The notes beneath the pieces were generated by a model. The model had not been told where the DNA came from. It did no database searches and saw nothing but the letters and a program-made list of their open reading frames with translations. 64,000 nucleotides of DNA from Kryptolebias marmoratus (lineage: Eukaryota; Chordata; Actinopteri; Cyprinodontiformes; Rivulidae): positions 28,558,428 through 28,622,427 of the forward strand of contig NC_051438.1 in the NCBI RefSeq assembly GCF_001649575.2, in the 5' to 3' direction. Position 1 is the first letter of the stretch, and every line of letters begins with the position of its first letter. This document shows, piece by piece, positions 1-12,351 of the stretch. The position numbers and the translations under genes were made by a program.

Positions 1-661
1 TTACACAAGGTCCCGACTCTTTTGAAATTGAAGTTATACTTAATTTAGGCATTAGTGTATCTATATTGTCACCAATTCCAAAAGCCAAAGAGTATATATA
101 TAAAAAAGATAAAATTGAGCCATTCTTTAAGTTCCTTTTTATTGCACTGCAGCATTTTGGACTTCACTCATTTTAATTTCTAAATTTGAAGTAAAAACTC
201 TCTCTCTGTGAGGCGCGGTGTATTGGACTGTGAAGCAGACGTAGTCACTCGTTAAATGTACTGTGATGTGCAGCATGTAAGCAGAAATACAGCACAAATG
301 GATTTTTTCTTAAACAAAAAAACCTCTGAAACTGTGCTGTCCAAGCTAATAAGGTCACACGTCATGTTATTTCTTTGCTGTTAAAGGGTTCCAGTCGAAC
401 ATGTAGACATAACTGAACCAAAACTCGACCATCACTCACTTCTAAGGCAGAACAGTTCGACTTGGCTGCTTGACGCAGAATGAGGTCAGCAGTCATGTTA
501 TTTCTGAAAATATAATGAGAAAAGAATCGGGAAGCAATCATCAAACAGGGGGAGACTTTTATTCACCGAGGTTCACCGGTTTCTTCATGTCTGACATTTC
601 AGTTTCGCCTTGTCCCCGTCCTTATCTCTCACCATTTTCTTCCTTCTTTGTCCTCCTTTAG

Positions 662-2515
662 TGAGAACTCTGAGAGCTGTCCTGACGACAACCAGAGGAA
701 CAAAGCCAACTCTGACGAGGTACAGAACATTCACAGTCATGCTGCAAATCTACGAAATTACAGAAATTTGAATTCAAGGAACGTTTAAGTTATCAGGGGT
801 AAAAGACTACAGAGTAAATGCCTTTGACAAATAGTTTAGGTCCATACAATAAGTTTAATCCGTACAATCTCAAAGTGTAAAACTTTAAACACAGGGCCTT
901 CTCAGGGTTCCTCCTCGGCCCAAACGTCTATCAGTATCCTGGGTTGTCCTTCTTCCTGACTGTTGCCATGGTTTTCTTGTTGCCAGGACAACTGCCAGGT
1001 GTTTTACATCCACAACCTGCCGAGCAGGGTGACAGAGAACATGCTGAGGAAACGCTTCCAGGTTTTTGGCAACACGGAGGATTGCAAAGTCATCATCTGT
1101 AATGAGTAAGTGATCAGGTTGGGATTACTCGTTCCGAGCAGAGAAACAGAAAACATTCAAAGCACTACATGTAGGAAAAACAGTTTAACATCCAAACATA
1201 AAAAGCTACAGTTGCTCTCATGTTTGTCCTGACCTCAGATCTGTTGTTGGTCCTCAGGCTTTGCTACCAGCAAACACTCTTAAATGCTTGTGTTTACAGA
1301 ATGAACTTCCCCACAGGGATGAATTAAATATGAAATATACAAGTCAAGAATTTAAAACCTGAACATTTGTTTGTGAAGTGGAGTCTGACTGTAGTTTTTA
1401 CTTTAAACTTATTTTTGACATTTGTTCTGTTAAAGCAGATCCAGCATGAAAGAAACTCATCAAGATATGAAATCAAACATTTAACGTTCATACGTCAATT
1501 GATGCAGTTTGAAAAAGTTTAATTTTTCAAATATGTTGATGTGCAGTTCTAAAATGCAGGTATGCAATGTAAATCTGAATACTTTACTCAACAAATCTGA
1601 GTATAAGTACTGTTTTAATCCCAAACATTTCTTCCATGAATCATGTCATTGTTGATTCCTTTTCCACACGTAAATAAATGTTAGTTGGCAGCTGATCACA
1701 AATTTGGCTTCTATTTTTTTAAATTTAGGATCAATTATGTAAGAATAAAACTGTAGATTTTGTTTCTTACTTCATGTTTTTTATTTTTTTGACTGGTCTT
1801 CATGATTGCAACAAGTACCTTGAAATAGCTTTCAGAAGTTCAGGTTTTTTAGTCGTCTTGGATCATTTTCTGTCACCTCGGATGATTAAACAGGTTCTTT
1901 GTGTGTGTGTGTGGTTAAAGGGAGCGCTGTGGAGTGATAAAGATCCGCCAGCCGGGAGCTCAAAGACACTCGAGAGAACGTGAGACTGTTTTCCAGAACG
2001 GCCCTGCAGGTCTGAGGAGGCTGACAAGGAAACGCTACATAGATCTCGGTAATCAGACACACACCAATAATTACCAAATTACCATTACTTTTTTCTCTTC
2101 TCTGCGTTTTAATTTCCAACAAATATAAGAATATGAGCGAGCTATCAGTGGATCTGGCTTAGAAAAGTAGAAACTGCACATCATGAATCACAACATAAGA
2201 TGCCCTTAATCCATGCTCTGCTGTTTTACTCTGAATGAGATCATAATTCACATGGAGGACAACTTTATTAAACAAAACATGAAACCAGCAATTAAGGTCA
2301 TAAACTTGTCATTGTCCCCCTCCATGTATTCCTGTTTTGCTCCTATCCTCATCTGTTTTAGGACAAGGCTAAAACACTGCAGTACCAGGACCTTTTTAAC
2401 CCAGTTGTGCCTGTTTGTTTCAGATGAGGCGGGCCCCGGCCCTGTCAAGAGTAAGTATGATGCACTGGACTTTGACACTCTGCTGAAGGAGGCCCAGAAG
2501 TCCCTGCACCGTTGA
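662..2515 (+). CDS. ppargc1b: PGC-1beta (PPARG coactivator 1 beta), C-terminal exons, partial
   Basis: Four coding exons, 662-719, 987-1105, 1921-2048 and 2424-2515 (stop TGA 2513-2515), join in phase with AG/GT borders; the 5' part of the gene lies outside the window. The first exon is acidic (ENSESCPDD...). The second carries an RNA-recognition motif start (VFYIHNLPSRVTENMLRKRF, then QVFGNTEDCKVIIC). The third continues with RCGVIKIR as the RNP1-like strand and a basic RKRYIDLD. The last exon encodes KSKYDALDFDTLLKEAQKSL, the hallmark C-terminus of PGC-1 family coactivators. The family binds nuclear receptors and NRF1 in the nucleus and drives mitochondrial and oxidative-metabolism genes. 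The paralogues PGC-1alpha and PPRC1 end similarly; the assignment to beta rests on synteny with pde6a and slc26a2 immediately downstream. Oddity: the distal half of the RRM is shorter and diverged compared with mammalian PGC-1beta. Confidence 0.88.
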
Positions 2516-2639
2516 CAGAACAGCCCTGCTGTCTGGCCCGCCTTAGAAAACTGCAGCAGAACCCTTCAAACAACACGGGTCTGCGCTCAGTACCTCCATG
2601 CAAGGCAACCTCACAAAATGTTTACATTTTTACTATTGG

Positions 2640-2645
2640 AATAAA
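2640..2645 (+). terminator. Proximal poly(A) signal AATAAA of ppargc1b
   Basis: AATAAA lies 125 bases after the ppargc1b stop codon. It could end a short-UTR isoform. Confidence 0.45.
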
Positions 2646-3881
2646 GTAACAAGGACCTTGTTTTTTAAGTTTCTTTCACCGGAGGATACTGCTTAAAAAC
2701 AAGGAAGTCACTGCAAAGTCCAGAAAGATTAATAGACAACAGTGGAAAAAAAAGGAATTTAAACAGCAATGGTACAACAGCAACAAACAATGATGAACAA
2801 CAGTAACAACAAAGCTGCTTCCTGTCTGTAATGGTGACATCATTGCCCTGCCTTGGAAGAGTGGGCACGGGACCTGTAGCAAATTCTTGCTATCCCTGCG
2901 TTGCGTTGGTCGTTGTGATGTGTGCTCTTGCGTGTGCGTGTTCCCCGTTCTGTTTGTTTGTACAAAAAAAAAAAGGAGAAAAGAAACCCCTCCCCTCTAT
3001 TCGATCTCAAGTGGTGAACCTGCAAGCTGTGTTTGCTTGTCCGGTCGTGTAACCAGGACTAAAAAAAAAAAAATGCTTTGTTTTAGCAAAAAATGTGGAT
3101 GTTAACAGTTTTAAAGCCTACTGTGTGTGTGTTATGGACAAAGAACATAACAAAAAAACATTATTGTAATCAATGGATGACTGATAAAAGTTTACAAATG
3201 TAAAATGAAGAAAAAAAATCACATTTTCTTTTTGTAATTGTAGTGCTTCCTTGATTTGATCTATGCACTGTAAGGAGGTAAATGTCTCTTTTGTCCTCCG
3301 CTTTCCCCCTTTTAGCTCTTCTCTAATTCTGCCATGCTAACCGTTTAGCCTCTGCTACTGGCTGCTGTAGGCTCCGTTTAACAGATGCTTTCTACAGAGA
3401 AAATTTACTTTTCACGATTTATTTTAACAAAAAGAAAAAGTCCAGCTCTCCTTTAGCTTGGACCTTCTTTTCTTAGGACAGTGTACTTCTTATTACAAGG
3501 CTGGAACAAGTAAATAAATAGTTTTCAGTGGAAGTAGAATAAAAATATTAATCTAGGTTGATTGCTGCCTAGCTGTCAATAAATAACACAATTTGGAATG
3601 ATAATAGAGATATGAGTTGGGCTGAAAACATATTAGGATTCATGATGGAAACAGGATAAAGTCAAAGTTATGGTTGAAATATTCATTAAATAAGTACCAA
3701 ACTAGAACCAAACTTTTATTAGCTTGAGTTTATTAGGGAATCTTTAATGAGGGAAAAAAACAAAAAGTTTATTTGAATAAACTGGGCTGTGGAAGGTCAT
3801 CAGGGGTAGCAGTGGTCGCCAACTGGAAACTGAGTTTTAAAGAAGCCGAAGGTCTCATCGGCCACATGTGAAGTCTGGCTT

Positions 3882-4168
3882 TAAGGCTGCACAGTATGAG
3901 AACATCTTACGATGTGCAAACATTATTGTTTAATATTGCAATGACAACATCAGTGATAGTAAACCCACATTCTCTTCTGTCATCACTATCATCTAAACCA
4001 GATGTTTGACTGACTAAATACATTATTAGCATGCAGAACATGAATGCATCGTACTTGAAATACAATGGTCTAAGATATATTGCAGTCCAAGCAATTTATT
4101 GCAATATTAATATAATGCTCACTGATGTTGGGATGACGATAAATTAGCAAAATATTGTGCAGCCCTAA
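3882..4168. mobile_element. MITE with GGCTGCACA-type inverted ends
   Basis: The ends TTAAGGCTGCACAGTAT and (reverse complement of the right end) TTAGGGCTGCACAATAT form an imperfect terminal inverted repeat around about 260 bases of AT-rich sequence with no ORF. This is the layout of a widespread fish MITE. No convincing target duplication was found. It lies inside the presumed ppargc1b 3'UTR. Confidence 0.65.
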
Positions 4169-5697
4169 TTGGCCAAGTTTAATTTCTTGAATTACCGACC
4201 AGTAATTTCTTCTAGAAAACAAACTAGGCCAATATTTATTTAGGAATGAAAAAAGTTAGTTTCTTTGTGGTGAATAATTTCTTTCTGATGAGCGACCACC
4301 ACTCATGTGGAGTCTAATCTGGTCACATCAGTTTGCTCCACAGCAGATGTTGCACACTTTCTGTTCAGCTTTTCAAAAGTTTGCTTCAAAGTTCCCTAAT
4401 ACTGTGACAAAATATCCTTTTTCTTACTTTAGATAAGTAATGACAAAACACCCTTTACCCAGAACTAGGAGCATTAAGATTTCTACCCTGCCTCTACGAA
4501 GAGGCTTAAACCAACTCTTCTTATTGTTTGCATTTGGACAAGCAAACCTAAAAACAGGGAAGTAAAGCTGGTAGGCACTTTAGATTAAACCCATCGCTTT
4601 AGCACTGTTCCAATCCAACCATCTTCCACATGAAGCTCAGTCATTACAGACAAAAGATTTGGATTTAAAGTCATCTGTTCGGAAAAAGGTTAGCAAAATG
4701 TTTGGTTTTAAAAGCACAAAAAAACACAAAATAACAATAACTTTCTTTCATAAACTATGTTTGAAGCTGGAAGGTTTTGTTGGTTTGAATGGAATGTATT
4801 TACCAATCTGAATGTAATCCTAGTTTTGTCACAAAGCTTCTGTTTGTCCAAAGATGGTGCAGCTTTTTGGTGCTTTAAAAAGGTGAACTTGCTTAGTCAT
4901 CGGGTACCGGTTCCGACTCAAAGTGCAACCTGGGTAGCACCTAATTTACATTCCTGCTGCAGCCAGTAGCAGCATCCCCTGAAAAAAGGAGAGAGCCTGC
5001 AAAGCCTGCCAATCTGGTGGCAACAAACTGCCACCAATAACACAGCCAGGGAGCGAGCATGGGATCGGCTGATTAGAAACAAAGAGAGCTGAGAATCGGC
5101 TGAGAATCAGATTTCTCGTCTGGAATCAGATGAGCGTCTCTACCTCACATCTTTCCATCCCAGCTCCCCTTTGTTGTATTTCTCCATTCTCCTCCTCTTT
5201 TCATCACTTTTTGCAGTTTTTTTGAAAAATGTTCTCTTACTGTTTGTTGGCTTTTCATCTGATGGGAAGTTCTGGGCAGTATGAGAGATTTGTGTTAGAT
5301 TTTTAAATTATTTTTTCGATATACTCTGACTCTCTACTAATAGGCTCCCTTCATAGGGAGAAGTCTCTTTCCTAGTCTGTCTTTCGCTTGCCTCATAACG
5401 GTTTTGGCGTACCCGTTTCCTGGAGTCTTAACGTTGTGTCCTTGTGTAACTGAATGTTTCGTCTTTGTCTCGTGTTGGACACTGCTGACTTGTGGGTCAA
5501 AGAGGGGCTGAACAGTGGTTTGGTGGCTGGTTGGTCCTTCAGTGTGCTTCACGGGGAAGATTTCAAATCTTCTCCAACTGCACTTGTTTTAACAGGACAT
5601 GCCACTACTCCCTGATTTCCCTGCTCTCCTCCTCCTTGCCTGGGAAATTCAATAAAACTCAGCCTAACACTCTTGCTATCTTTCTCTCTCTCTTTCC

Positions 5698-5700
<3 letters not shown>

Positions 5701-5749
<49 letters not shown>
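5701..5749. repeat. (TA)n microsatellite
   Basis: Almost pure TA dinucleotides for about 49 bases, within the ppargc1b 3'UTR. Confidence 0.95.
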
Positions 5750-5755
<6 letters not shown>

Positions 5756-5910
5756 GTGGACTCTTTCTTTTTTGTCTCTGTGGGTTCAAGGCCTTGTTTT
5801 CTGCAGGTCTTTCCCAATCCTTGACAAAGTTCCTACGTTTTAGCAGAAAATCCCTCCTTCCCTCTCCTTTTTTCTTGTCTTTTCTATCTATCCCTCTTCC
5901 TTGTCAACAA

Positions 5911-5933
5911 ACACACACACACACACACACACA
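5911..5933. repeat. (CA)n microsatellite
   Basis: About eleven CA units in the ppargc1b 3'UTR. Confidence 0.9.
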
Positions 5934-8598
5934 TAAAAAAATGAATGTTTACATCACTTGATTCTCCTTTGACTTTATTAGGAACGCACACTAAGTACAA
6001 CGGCGCCTTATTCAGTACTTAGATTTAAGATAACAGCAAGTCTAGGAGGATGCACCTTCTCCAGGCTCACAGATGTCCAAAACTAACAAATACACTTTAG
6101 TGCTATACATACTGATTAAAACCAACATGTCACCTTTCAAAAAGGAAAAAAAAAGTTTAAACCAATTGTGAACAACTGAGTATTTGTGCTTAGTATGTAT
6201 ACTACTAAAAAGTGAGAGAATGTGCTGGTTTACATGTTAAAAAATAATATATGAATATATAATGTGTATATAGCACTATGCCTCATTGTAAACAAAATGT
6301 ATTGTGTGTTTTTTTCTAATAATTAAAGGTGGTGGGTCACTCTTGATTACTAATAAGACAGGAGCTTTCAGGTCAGTTTTGTTTCAGTATGTTAATTTAG
6401 CTGAGTACAGGGAGGAAATGAAGGGAAAAATGACTTCATGAAAGTCCAACACAACACTGTAGCAAAGAAGACAAAAAAAGATCAATCTTTGAATATCACA
6501 AAAGAAGGTTGTATTTCCTTGACTTGCTTAAAATCTTTCTTTTTTTTTTTTTTTTTTTTTAAAAAGCAATTTCAGATGCAATACATAATAATCTTGAGAA
6601 AGCCTTTGTGAAGAACTGAGGTAATAATGTACAGCGCACTCGTGGTTGTTGAGCTTTGCCATGGGCAATCGTTAAGCTGCGGATTCAGTGGGATACTGTA
6701 CTGTATGTTGACTGCCATTTAACAAAAAGCTGAAGAATGTGGTAAAGCAAATTGGTATATGGGGAAAAAGTTGTGTGAACATTTACACTGCACAAATCGT
6801 CCTTACTGGTGAAAATCTTCCCTGTATTTTCTTATTGTAAGCCATTGTAACTATATTATCGCCACATTTTGATGGTGCACAGATTTGGTTCAAATCTGAG
6901 TTGCTTTGAGCTCTTACTTTGCAGTAACAGCCAATAAGTAGAACCGTTTATCTCTGGTAAAGGAACGTGGCAGGGAGGTGTTGAAGAAAAGCTGGTTTGA
7001 CCCCAGTAAAAACCGTCAAACAGTTGAAGTTGATGCTGTAGAAATCCTAGTGTCACTTCCTGGAAGGAGAAACAAAAACAGAAAAGAGCTTACATTTGTC
7101 TTCAGACTCTGTCAGACAATTAATGAATCCAGTTTTTCTCACCAATGACCAAAATTGAGTAGAAATCAGGAACATGCACTGTCCTTTCGTATGATCCAAA
7201 CCCCGACCTTGAGACTGCACTATGCACTAGGGTTTCTACAGTGATGCTGCTGTGCCTGTGAGGGTACCTCTACTGTAAAGAGTCGAATTACATCCGAACT
7301 ACCCCATTTCCATCATGGCAAGCCTTAAAAATCAATTGGGGGAAAACTAAGCTACCACTAGCTTTTATTATTACTGTTTAAGCTCCTTTCCAATCCAATG
7401 TGGTTTATTAATAAATAATTACTGACGTAATTAATACTTTTTTCAATAGCCATATTATAAAAAAAAGGTATATACATATATATGAATATATATTTGTGTG
7501 TTTGTGTAGATATCTAGATGATTATATACTTTCTTATAGAAAACTTTGATGTTGGTCATTCTCCACAGTGTTTTGAGAACACGTTGACACATTTCAATAT
7601 TAATATCGCTGTCTATTTGGTCTAGGTCCTAGGTCAATGGGCAACATCTTTAAATAAATTAAAAAAAAAAAAAATCCAAAGGGATTTACACTCATAAGAA
7701 TCCAATACCGTTCTTTCCACTCTTCATTTAAGAAAAATGGAAAACCATTAAACTTATTGGTAGGCAAGTTGACAAAAAAAAATAAATTAAAAATAAAAAA
7801 AGAACAATATAGAGCACGGTTCACCACAGTTCACAGGGAAATGTGAAGAGCTCTTAAGATTGAGTTTTAGATGTTATGTTTTTGATGCCATGGTGCACTA
7901 AAACTTGTTTAAATGTCACTCACGGTTTCTTCAACCTGTCTTGCCATAAAATCCGCCCCCGACAGGACAGAACAGGTGGAGTCAACTATATTACAACAGA
8001 AACGACAACGACACACTTATTAGGGACTGTAAACGGTCAAAATCTGCGATATGTGAGTGTTATTTTGTTTGATTTTTGGGTGACAAAGGGCATACGTTGT
8101 TTTTGTTGATTTTCATAACTATTGATTCGTCTATTTACATCTAATGACTATCAAATTCAAAATGATTTGTTTTCTCTCTTTTTTAACTTAGTTTTTGGTA
8201 AAACAAAAAAAGGTAAATACTGCTAGTGAGATTTTATATTTTTACATATGTTTGTTTCGTTTTGAGTTTCTTCTTTTTTATTTATATGCCACTTAGTTGG
8301 GATGTCTTTAAAGGGTGTGTTTTTTTTTTTCTTTGTTGTGTAATTTCATATGTCTTGAGAATGTGGAGACAAAGGCATTTCAGTATTTTTGAATTGTTAA
8401 AATCTAGTTTCATAGAAGCTAAAGTATCTGATGTTATAAATTATATTTTAATTCATGTAAATAGTTTAAAACTGAAGACAATGGCTTCCTTTTAAACTGA
8501 ATACATTTCTCTTCAGAGATTGTTTACATTATGAAACTGTAGAGATGTGCTCCTCATATACTGTATAAAGTACATATATTCATTGATTTGCCTCCAAA

Positions 8599-8604
8599 AA
8601 TAAA
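8599..8604 (+). terminator. Distal poly(A) signal candidate of ppargc1b
   Basis: AATAAA in CCAAAAATAAAATCC, followed by a GT-rich stretch (TGTTGGTGTACGTG) about 20 bases later, the usual layout of a vertebrate cleavage site. It would give a 3'UTR of about 6.1 kb. Confidence 0.45.
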
Positions 8605-9182
8605 ATCCTAATGAACAGTAATCTGTTGGTGTACGTGCTGATTTGTGAGAAAAGATAAAATACAAGAAATATTTCAAGATGTTGGTCAAATGTCAGGTGT
8701 GGTGGAGAGGGAGGCGAATCCAATCGGCAGACTCGTTCTGAGCTAATTTCTTATAAATAAAAGATTTTTATTATTTATGTGACAGAGAGGGGGTTTATCA
8801 TTTAAGAGGAAACAATGTATTAGAACAAGCAAAAAGAGTTTTTGTTTATCAGTGTGTGGAGGAGATTTATGAGTGATGAGATAAAAAAAGTTCAAATATA
8901 AACCAGCTTAAAAAGGAGCTTATTGGGAAATATAATGTAAGATGAGTGATTCAAAGACCAATAATGCTATTGATGATATAAAATGTTTAAATACTTGTAT
9001 ATTTAAAGATGAAAATGTGAGGTTTAAATCATGTAATGTGAAAATAATTTTAAGTTTATTTGGAGATTCAAATGTTTGTAAGTTGATGAGTCTGAGAGGG
9101 GCAGGAAATTATAAGATCTTGTATCTTCTATCTGCTCCTTTTCGAACAGATAATGTAAGATTGCTTGTCAATATTTTTTTCC

Positions 9183-9560
9183 TTGCTTATATTTATTTTG
9201 TCTTTTTGAAAGAAAGAAAGAAAACCAAAAACAAAAGCTGACGTGGCAGCGAAACAAAACCCAAAGCAGCCAAAAAAAAAGCCCAAGAGGAAAGACATGA
9301 GGGGAACCAAAAGCAAAAACAAGCCCGCGAGAAAATGGACCGGGTTTTAAAAGCAGAGGGTCATTAGGGGAAGTGGGTGCAGGTGAGTGATTACTAACGA
9401 GGAGCAGGTGGAGATGGGCGTGGCAGGTAATCAGGTGACTGACTGATGACAGGAACACAAGAAACAGAAACTATACAAAGATAAAACATGAAAACAATAA
9501 ACTCAATACAAAAGAAACTCAAAGAACCAAAACAAAACCCAAATCCTGACATCAATAAGT
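9183..9560. repeat. Probable dispersed retroelement-like repeat fragment
   Basis: Starts after a GAAA-rich run and contains a moderately GC-rich block (GTGAGTGATTACTAACGAGG) that resembles blocks near 36055 (reverse orientation) and 62398, which share GATTACTGAGTGA. No intact ORF; family not determined. The bases on either side (8620-9180, 9560-10390) show only AT-rich unique-looking sequence. Confidence 0.4.
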
Positions 9561-10390
9561 TCAAATTATAGTTAAATGTATAAAAAGCTTGAATAAATTA
9601 CATTTAATTTAATTTTTCCCCTGAAAAAAGATGACTTCAAAGAGCAACACGACTCTAATAAAAAGATCAAAGCAAACATTTCTAACAATTTTTCAATATT
9701 GCAGATTTCTGCCTTAAATTTGTTGTTATCTCTAAATATATTCAGTTTTCAGCTAACTTTAACCAGATTAGAGAAAATGGTTCAGTTGTTAGGGGTTTTC
9801 CCCTCAAATGTGGATTTATACACTGCAGTTCCTGGAATAAATCTTAAGGAAAGCATTAAAGCACCCTCGTTCCTTTAAACATTATTTCATTTCTGACCCA
9901 AACAAAACTTCATCACAACATGCAGCTCGACAGGAACTGTGTGGTTTGACTTTGCCGAGCAGCATATTGTTTTAAATAAAATAAATCTTTAAAAAAAAAC
10001 TGTAAAAGAAAATTCCCCTTTAGATAAAAATGAGATTTTAAGCGAGATAACTGAGCTGGGCTCATTTCAAGCTGCAAACATTAAAGTTTTACTTCGTCAC
10101 TTACTTAACTAAACTGGTATTTTTATATCTTTAACTTTTCTGGGTTTTTTTACACAATTTTAAATGAAAAAAAATAAAATAAAACAAGCATTGACTTCAG
10201 CTTTCAGAGGCCTTTGTTAGCATAATAAATCTTAAAGTTCACGATTGTACCTGTTCAGAAAAACAATGAACATGAATGATTTGTTAGGAAAAGTTGCATA
10301 AAAATACATTCTTCTCTCTAAAGAACAACGCAGCTCAGTTTAAGTTTACAAAGCTGTGGAAAAACAAAAACAGAGTAACATCAAAAGCAC

Positions 10391-12351
10391 CTTATAGCGT
10401 CTGTCAGAGGTAGAAGGATGATGATTTGGGTCTCTGAAGATTGGTCCTAAACTCTGAGATCCAACAGGATAATCTGGGGATTCCACAACATCAAACCTAC
10501 AGCAGAATGGTTGAAAAAAAAAAGAATCAAGGTGTTGCAATAAAAACAAATCTTTGCAAATCTCAGTAAAGAAAGACAAGTGGGCCAAAATTCCTCCACA
10601 ACCATGTGAGACCCCGATGAAGCTCTACAGAACATGATTATTTCAAGATGTTGCTGCTATAGATGCATGTTCTGAGCAGATTTTAATTTTAATAAACTGT
10701 ATCTGGGTTTTAGTTTGGTCTTCAGTAGTTGATGACAGTTGATGACTCTTTGAGCTCAAGGAGGATGCCATGTCCTCTGATGTTGTTGGATCACTTGCAA
10801 AGTTAGAATGTGAAAGCAGATGATTGTTAGCATGCTATTAGCATGTGATGTGGGGCCGGAGCCTTTTTACGATGCAGCAGGGTTCAGCTTCATAACACCG
10901 TGTATGTCTTCACACAGTTAACAACATCCTATTAACAGGCTGCTGGCAATTTTCCGCCTGGCTAGACTGAATCATGTCACCGACTGTACTGATGATGTGT
11001 GTGCACAGAACATCACTACACCAGCAATGCAGCACTGATGGTCTCTGGTCAGCAAAAACTCAGAGAATATCAACAATAATGTTGGAAGGGACAGGTGAGT
11101 GTAACCGTTTTGTATAATTACACAAAATGTATATATTTTTCGTTATTTGCATTGTTCTTATACCTGACTGTGAATATCTTTGAAAACTATTATTGTTGTG
11201 GCTCAGTGTCTTTAAGAGCCCTCCTCTTCATTCTTCTTTTGTGGTATTACTGTTAAACTGTTTGCACCCCTTAGGCCCTCCCCTTTTGTCATCCAGTTAC
11301 TTATAAATTGATTGAGTTAACTTTCGTTTTGTGTAGGATTTGGAGCGGGCGGCCAATAACATGATGGTTTTCTGTTCATTATTCTTGTCAGGTATGTCAT
11401 TTAAAAGTTTATTTTGTCTATTTTGAAAGTTATGTGACATGTTGCCAGTCACACCAACGTTCATTAAATAAAACCAGCACAACGCAGAAAAGATCCTGTT
11501 ACATGAGCATCAACCTGAGATGGAGGAAAACACAAGGTAAAGAAGGAAAAGTGTGCTAACAGGAGAGAAACAATATTTACTTCTGCAGACCCTGAACTCG
11601 AAAGGACTGTCAGTGCAACAGCAGAAGGTGTTGTCATTTCCAGAGACGAGGATTTTGTCCTGATTGGCTGTCGAAGTCCTGGTCGAGAGCACTGTGATCA
11701 TCTTCAGCTAAAGAAAAAGCGCAACACAGGAGATGATTACAAAGCAAATCTGTGTTAAACACATAAATGAAAATTATTTTACATAAGGCTACACACTAAA
11801 AACCACACAATTTGTACCCCGGAGTTGGGTTAAATTTGGTCTGAGCCAACCCTGGGCAGTTTTATCTCAGCAGGCTTGAGTTATCAGGTTTATTCAGCAA
11901 GTTTTCTACCCAAAAATCAGGTAATTTAATATGTTAAACTGGAGGTACTAAAACGTTGGGTTGTTAGGTAATCACAACATGGGTTGGTGCTAACCGCTAT
12001 TAGCATCAGCTAGCTAGCACCATTTAATGTTATTTAAGATTCCAAACTCAGTCTAGTTATTAACAAAGCCAACCATATCTTACAAGTTACCTTTACTTAT
12101 GACATCTTAAAGCAGAAGTCCAGTCAGGTCCATTTGGTTCACTTCTGTCCTGTGAAGAATTGTGTGGCTCTTCTCTGAACCAAACACTTGGTCAAAGTTT
12201 TTAACTCATTATTTGGTCAAACTAACCCAACAACTCTAATCCAGCAAACGAGTTATCAAAATAACCCAGCGGTTCTGAGTGTGTGGAAACAGAAAACTTT
12301 GCTCGTATCAACAACAGCATCTCCTCAGATTCTGGCAGATCGAAGGACATC
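10391..12351 (-). other. Unrecognised minus-strand exon-like segments
   Basis: Three segments look exonic but were not identified. 12351 downward follows an acceptor TTTCTCTCAG and opens ATGTCCTTCGATCTG (MSFDLPESEEMLLLIRAK); no good donor is visible. 11581-11707 has acceptor TTTCTTTAG and donor GAA|GTAAAT, with one fully open frame (LKMITVLSTRTSTANQ...) and a second, coding-looking frame (EDDHSALDQDFDSQSGQ...) that meets a stop. 10391-10496 has acceptor TTCTGCTGTAG and donor AAG|GTGCTT, with an open frame RFDVVESPDYPVGSQ.... The phases of the last two do not join in their best frames. They could be a decayed gene, a non-coding transcript or chance. Confidence 0.2.
11791..12284. mobile_element. 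MITE with ACACACT...GGGTTA ends
   Basis: Left end ACACACTAAAAACC and right end (reverse complement ACACACTCAGAACCGCTGGG) are similar inverted ends, and the body is rich in AACCCA/TGGGTT motifs. No ORF. A second copy of the CACTCAGAAC...GCTGGATTAGAG terminus occurs at 59430-59480. Family is a non-autonomous DNA transposon by structure only. Confidence 0.5.

Larger units (their letters stand above)
2516..8620 (+). other. ppargc1b: Probable long 3'UTR of ppargc1b
   Basis: No coding exon is visible between the ppargc1b stop and about 8.6 kb; the open frames here are short and low-complexity. Two polyadenylation signals bracket the range, at 2640-2645 and 8599-8604. Mammalian PPARGC1B mRNA also has a 3'UTR of several kilobases, which makes the distal end plausible. 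The interval holds a MITE (3882-4168), a TA and a CA microsatellite, a poly-T run near 6540-6560, and Pumilio-type UGUANAUA motifs at about 6264 and 8456. Extent is inferred, not shown by transcript data. Confidence 0.5.

Noticed and set aside
1..661. A further ppargc1b exon
   Set aside because: No segment with splice borders and family-like coding sequence was found; the stretch looks like intron.
5492..5824. 110-codon ORF
   Set aside because: Largely created by a (TA)n repeat in the ppargc1b 3'UTR.
2516..8620. miR-378, which sits in a PPARGC1B intron in mammals
   Set aside because: It is in the first intron in mammals; only the 3' end of the gene is in this window and no matching hairpin was seen.
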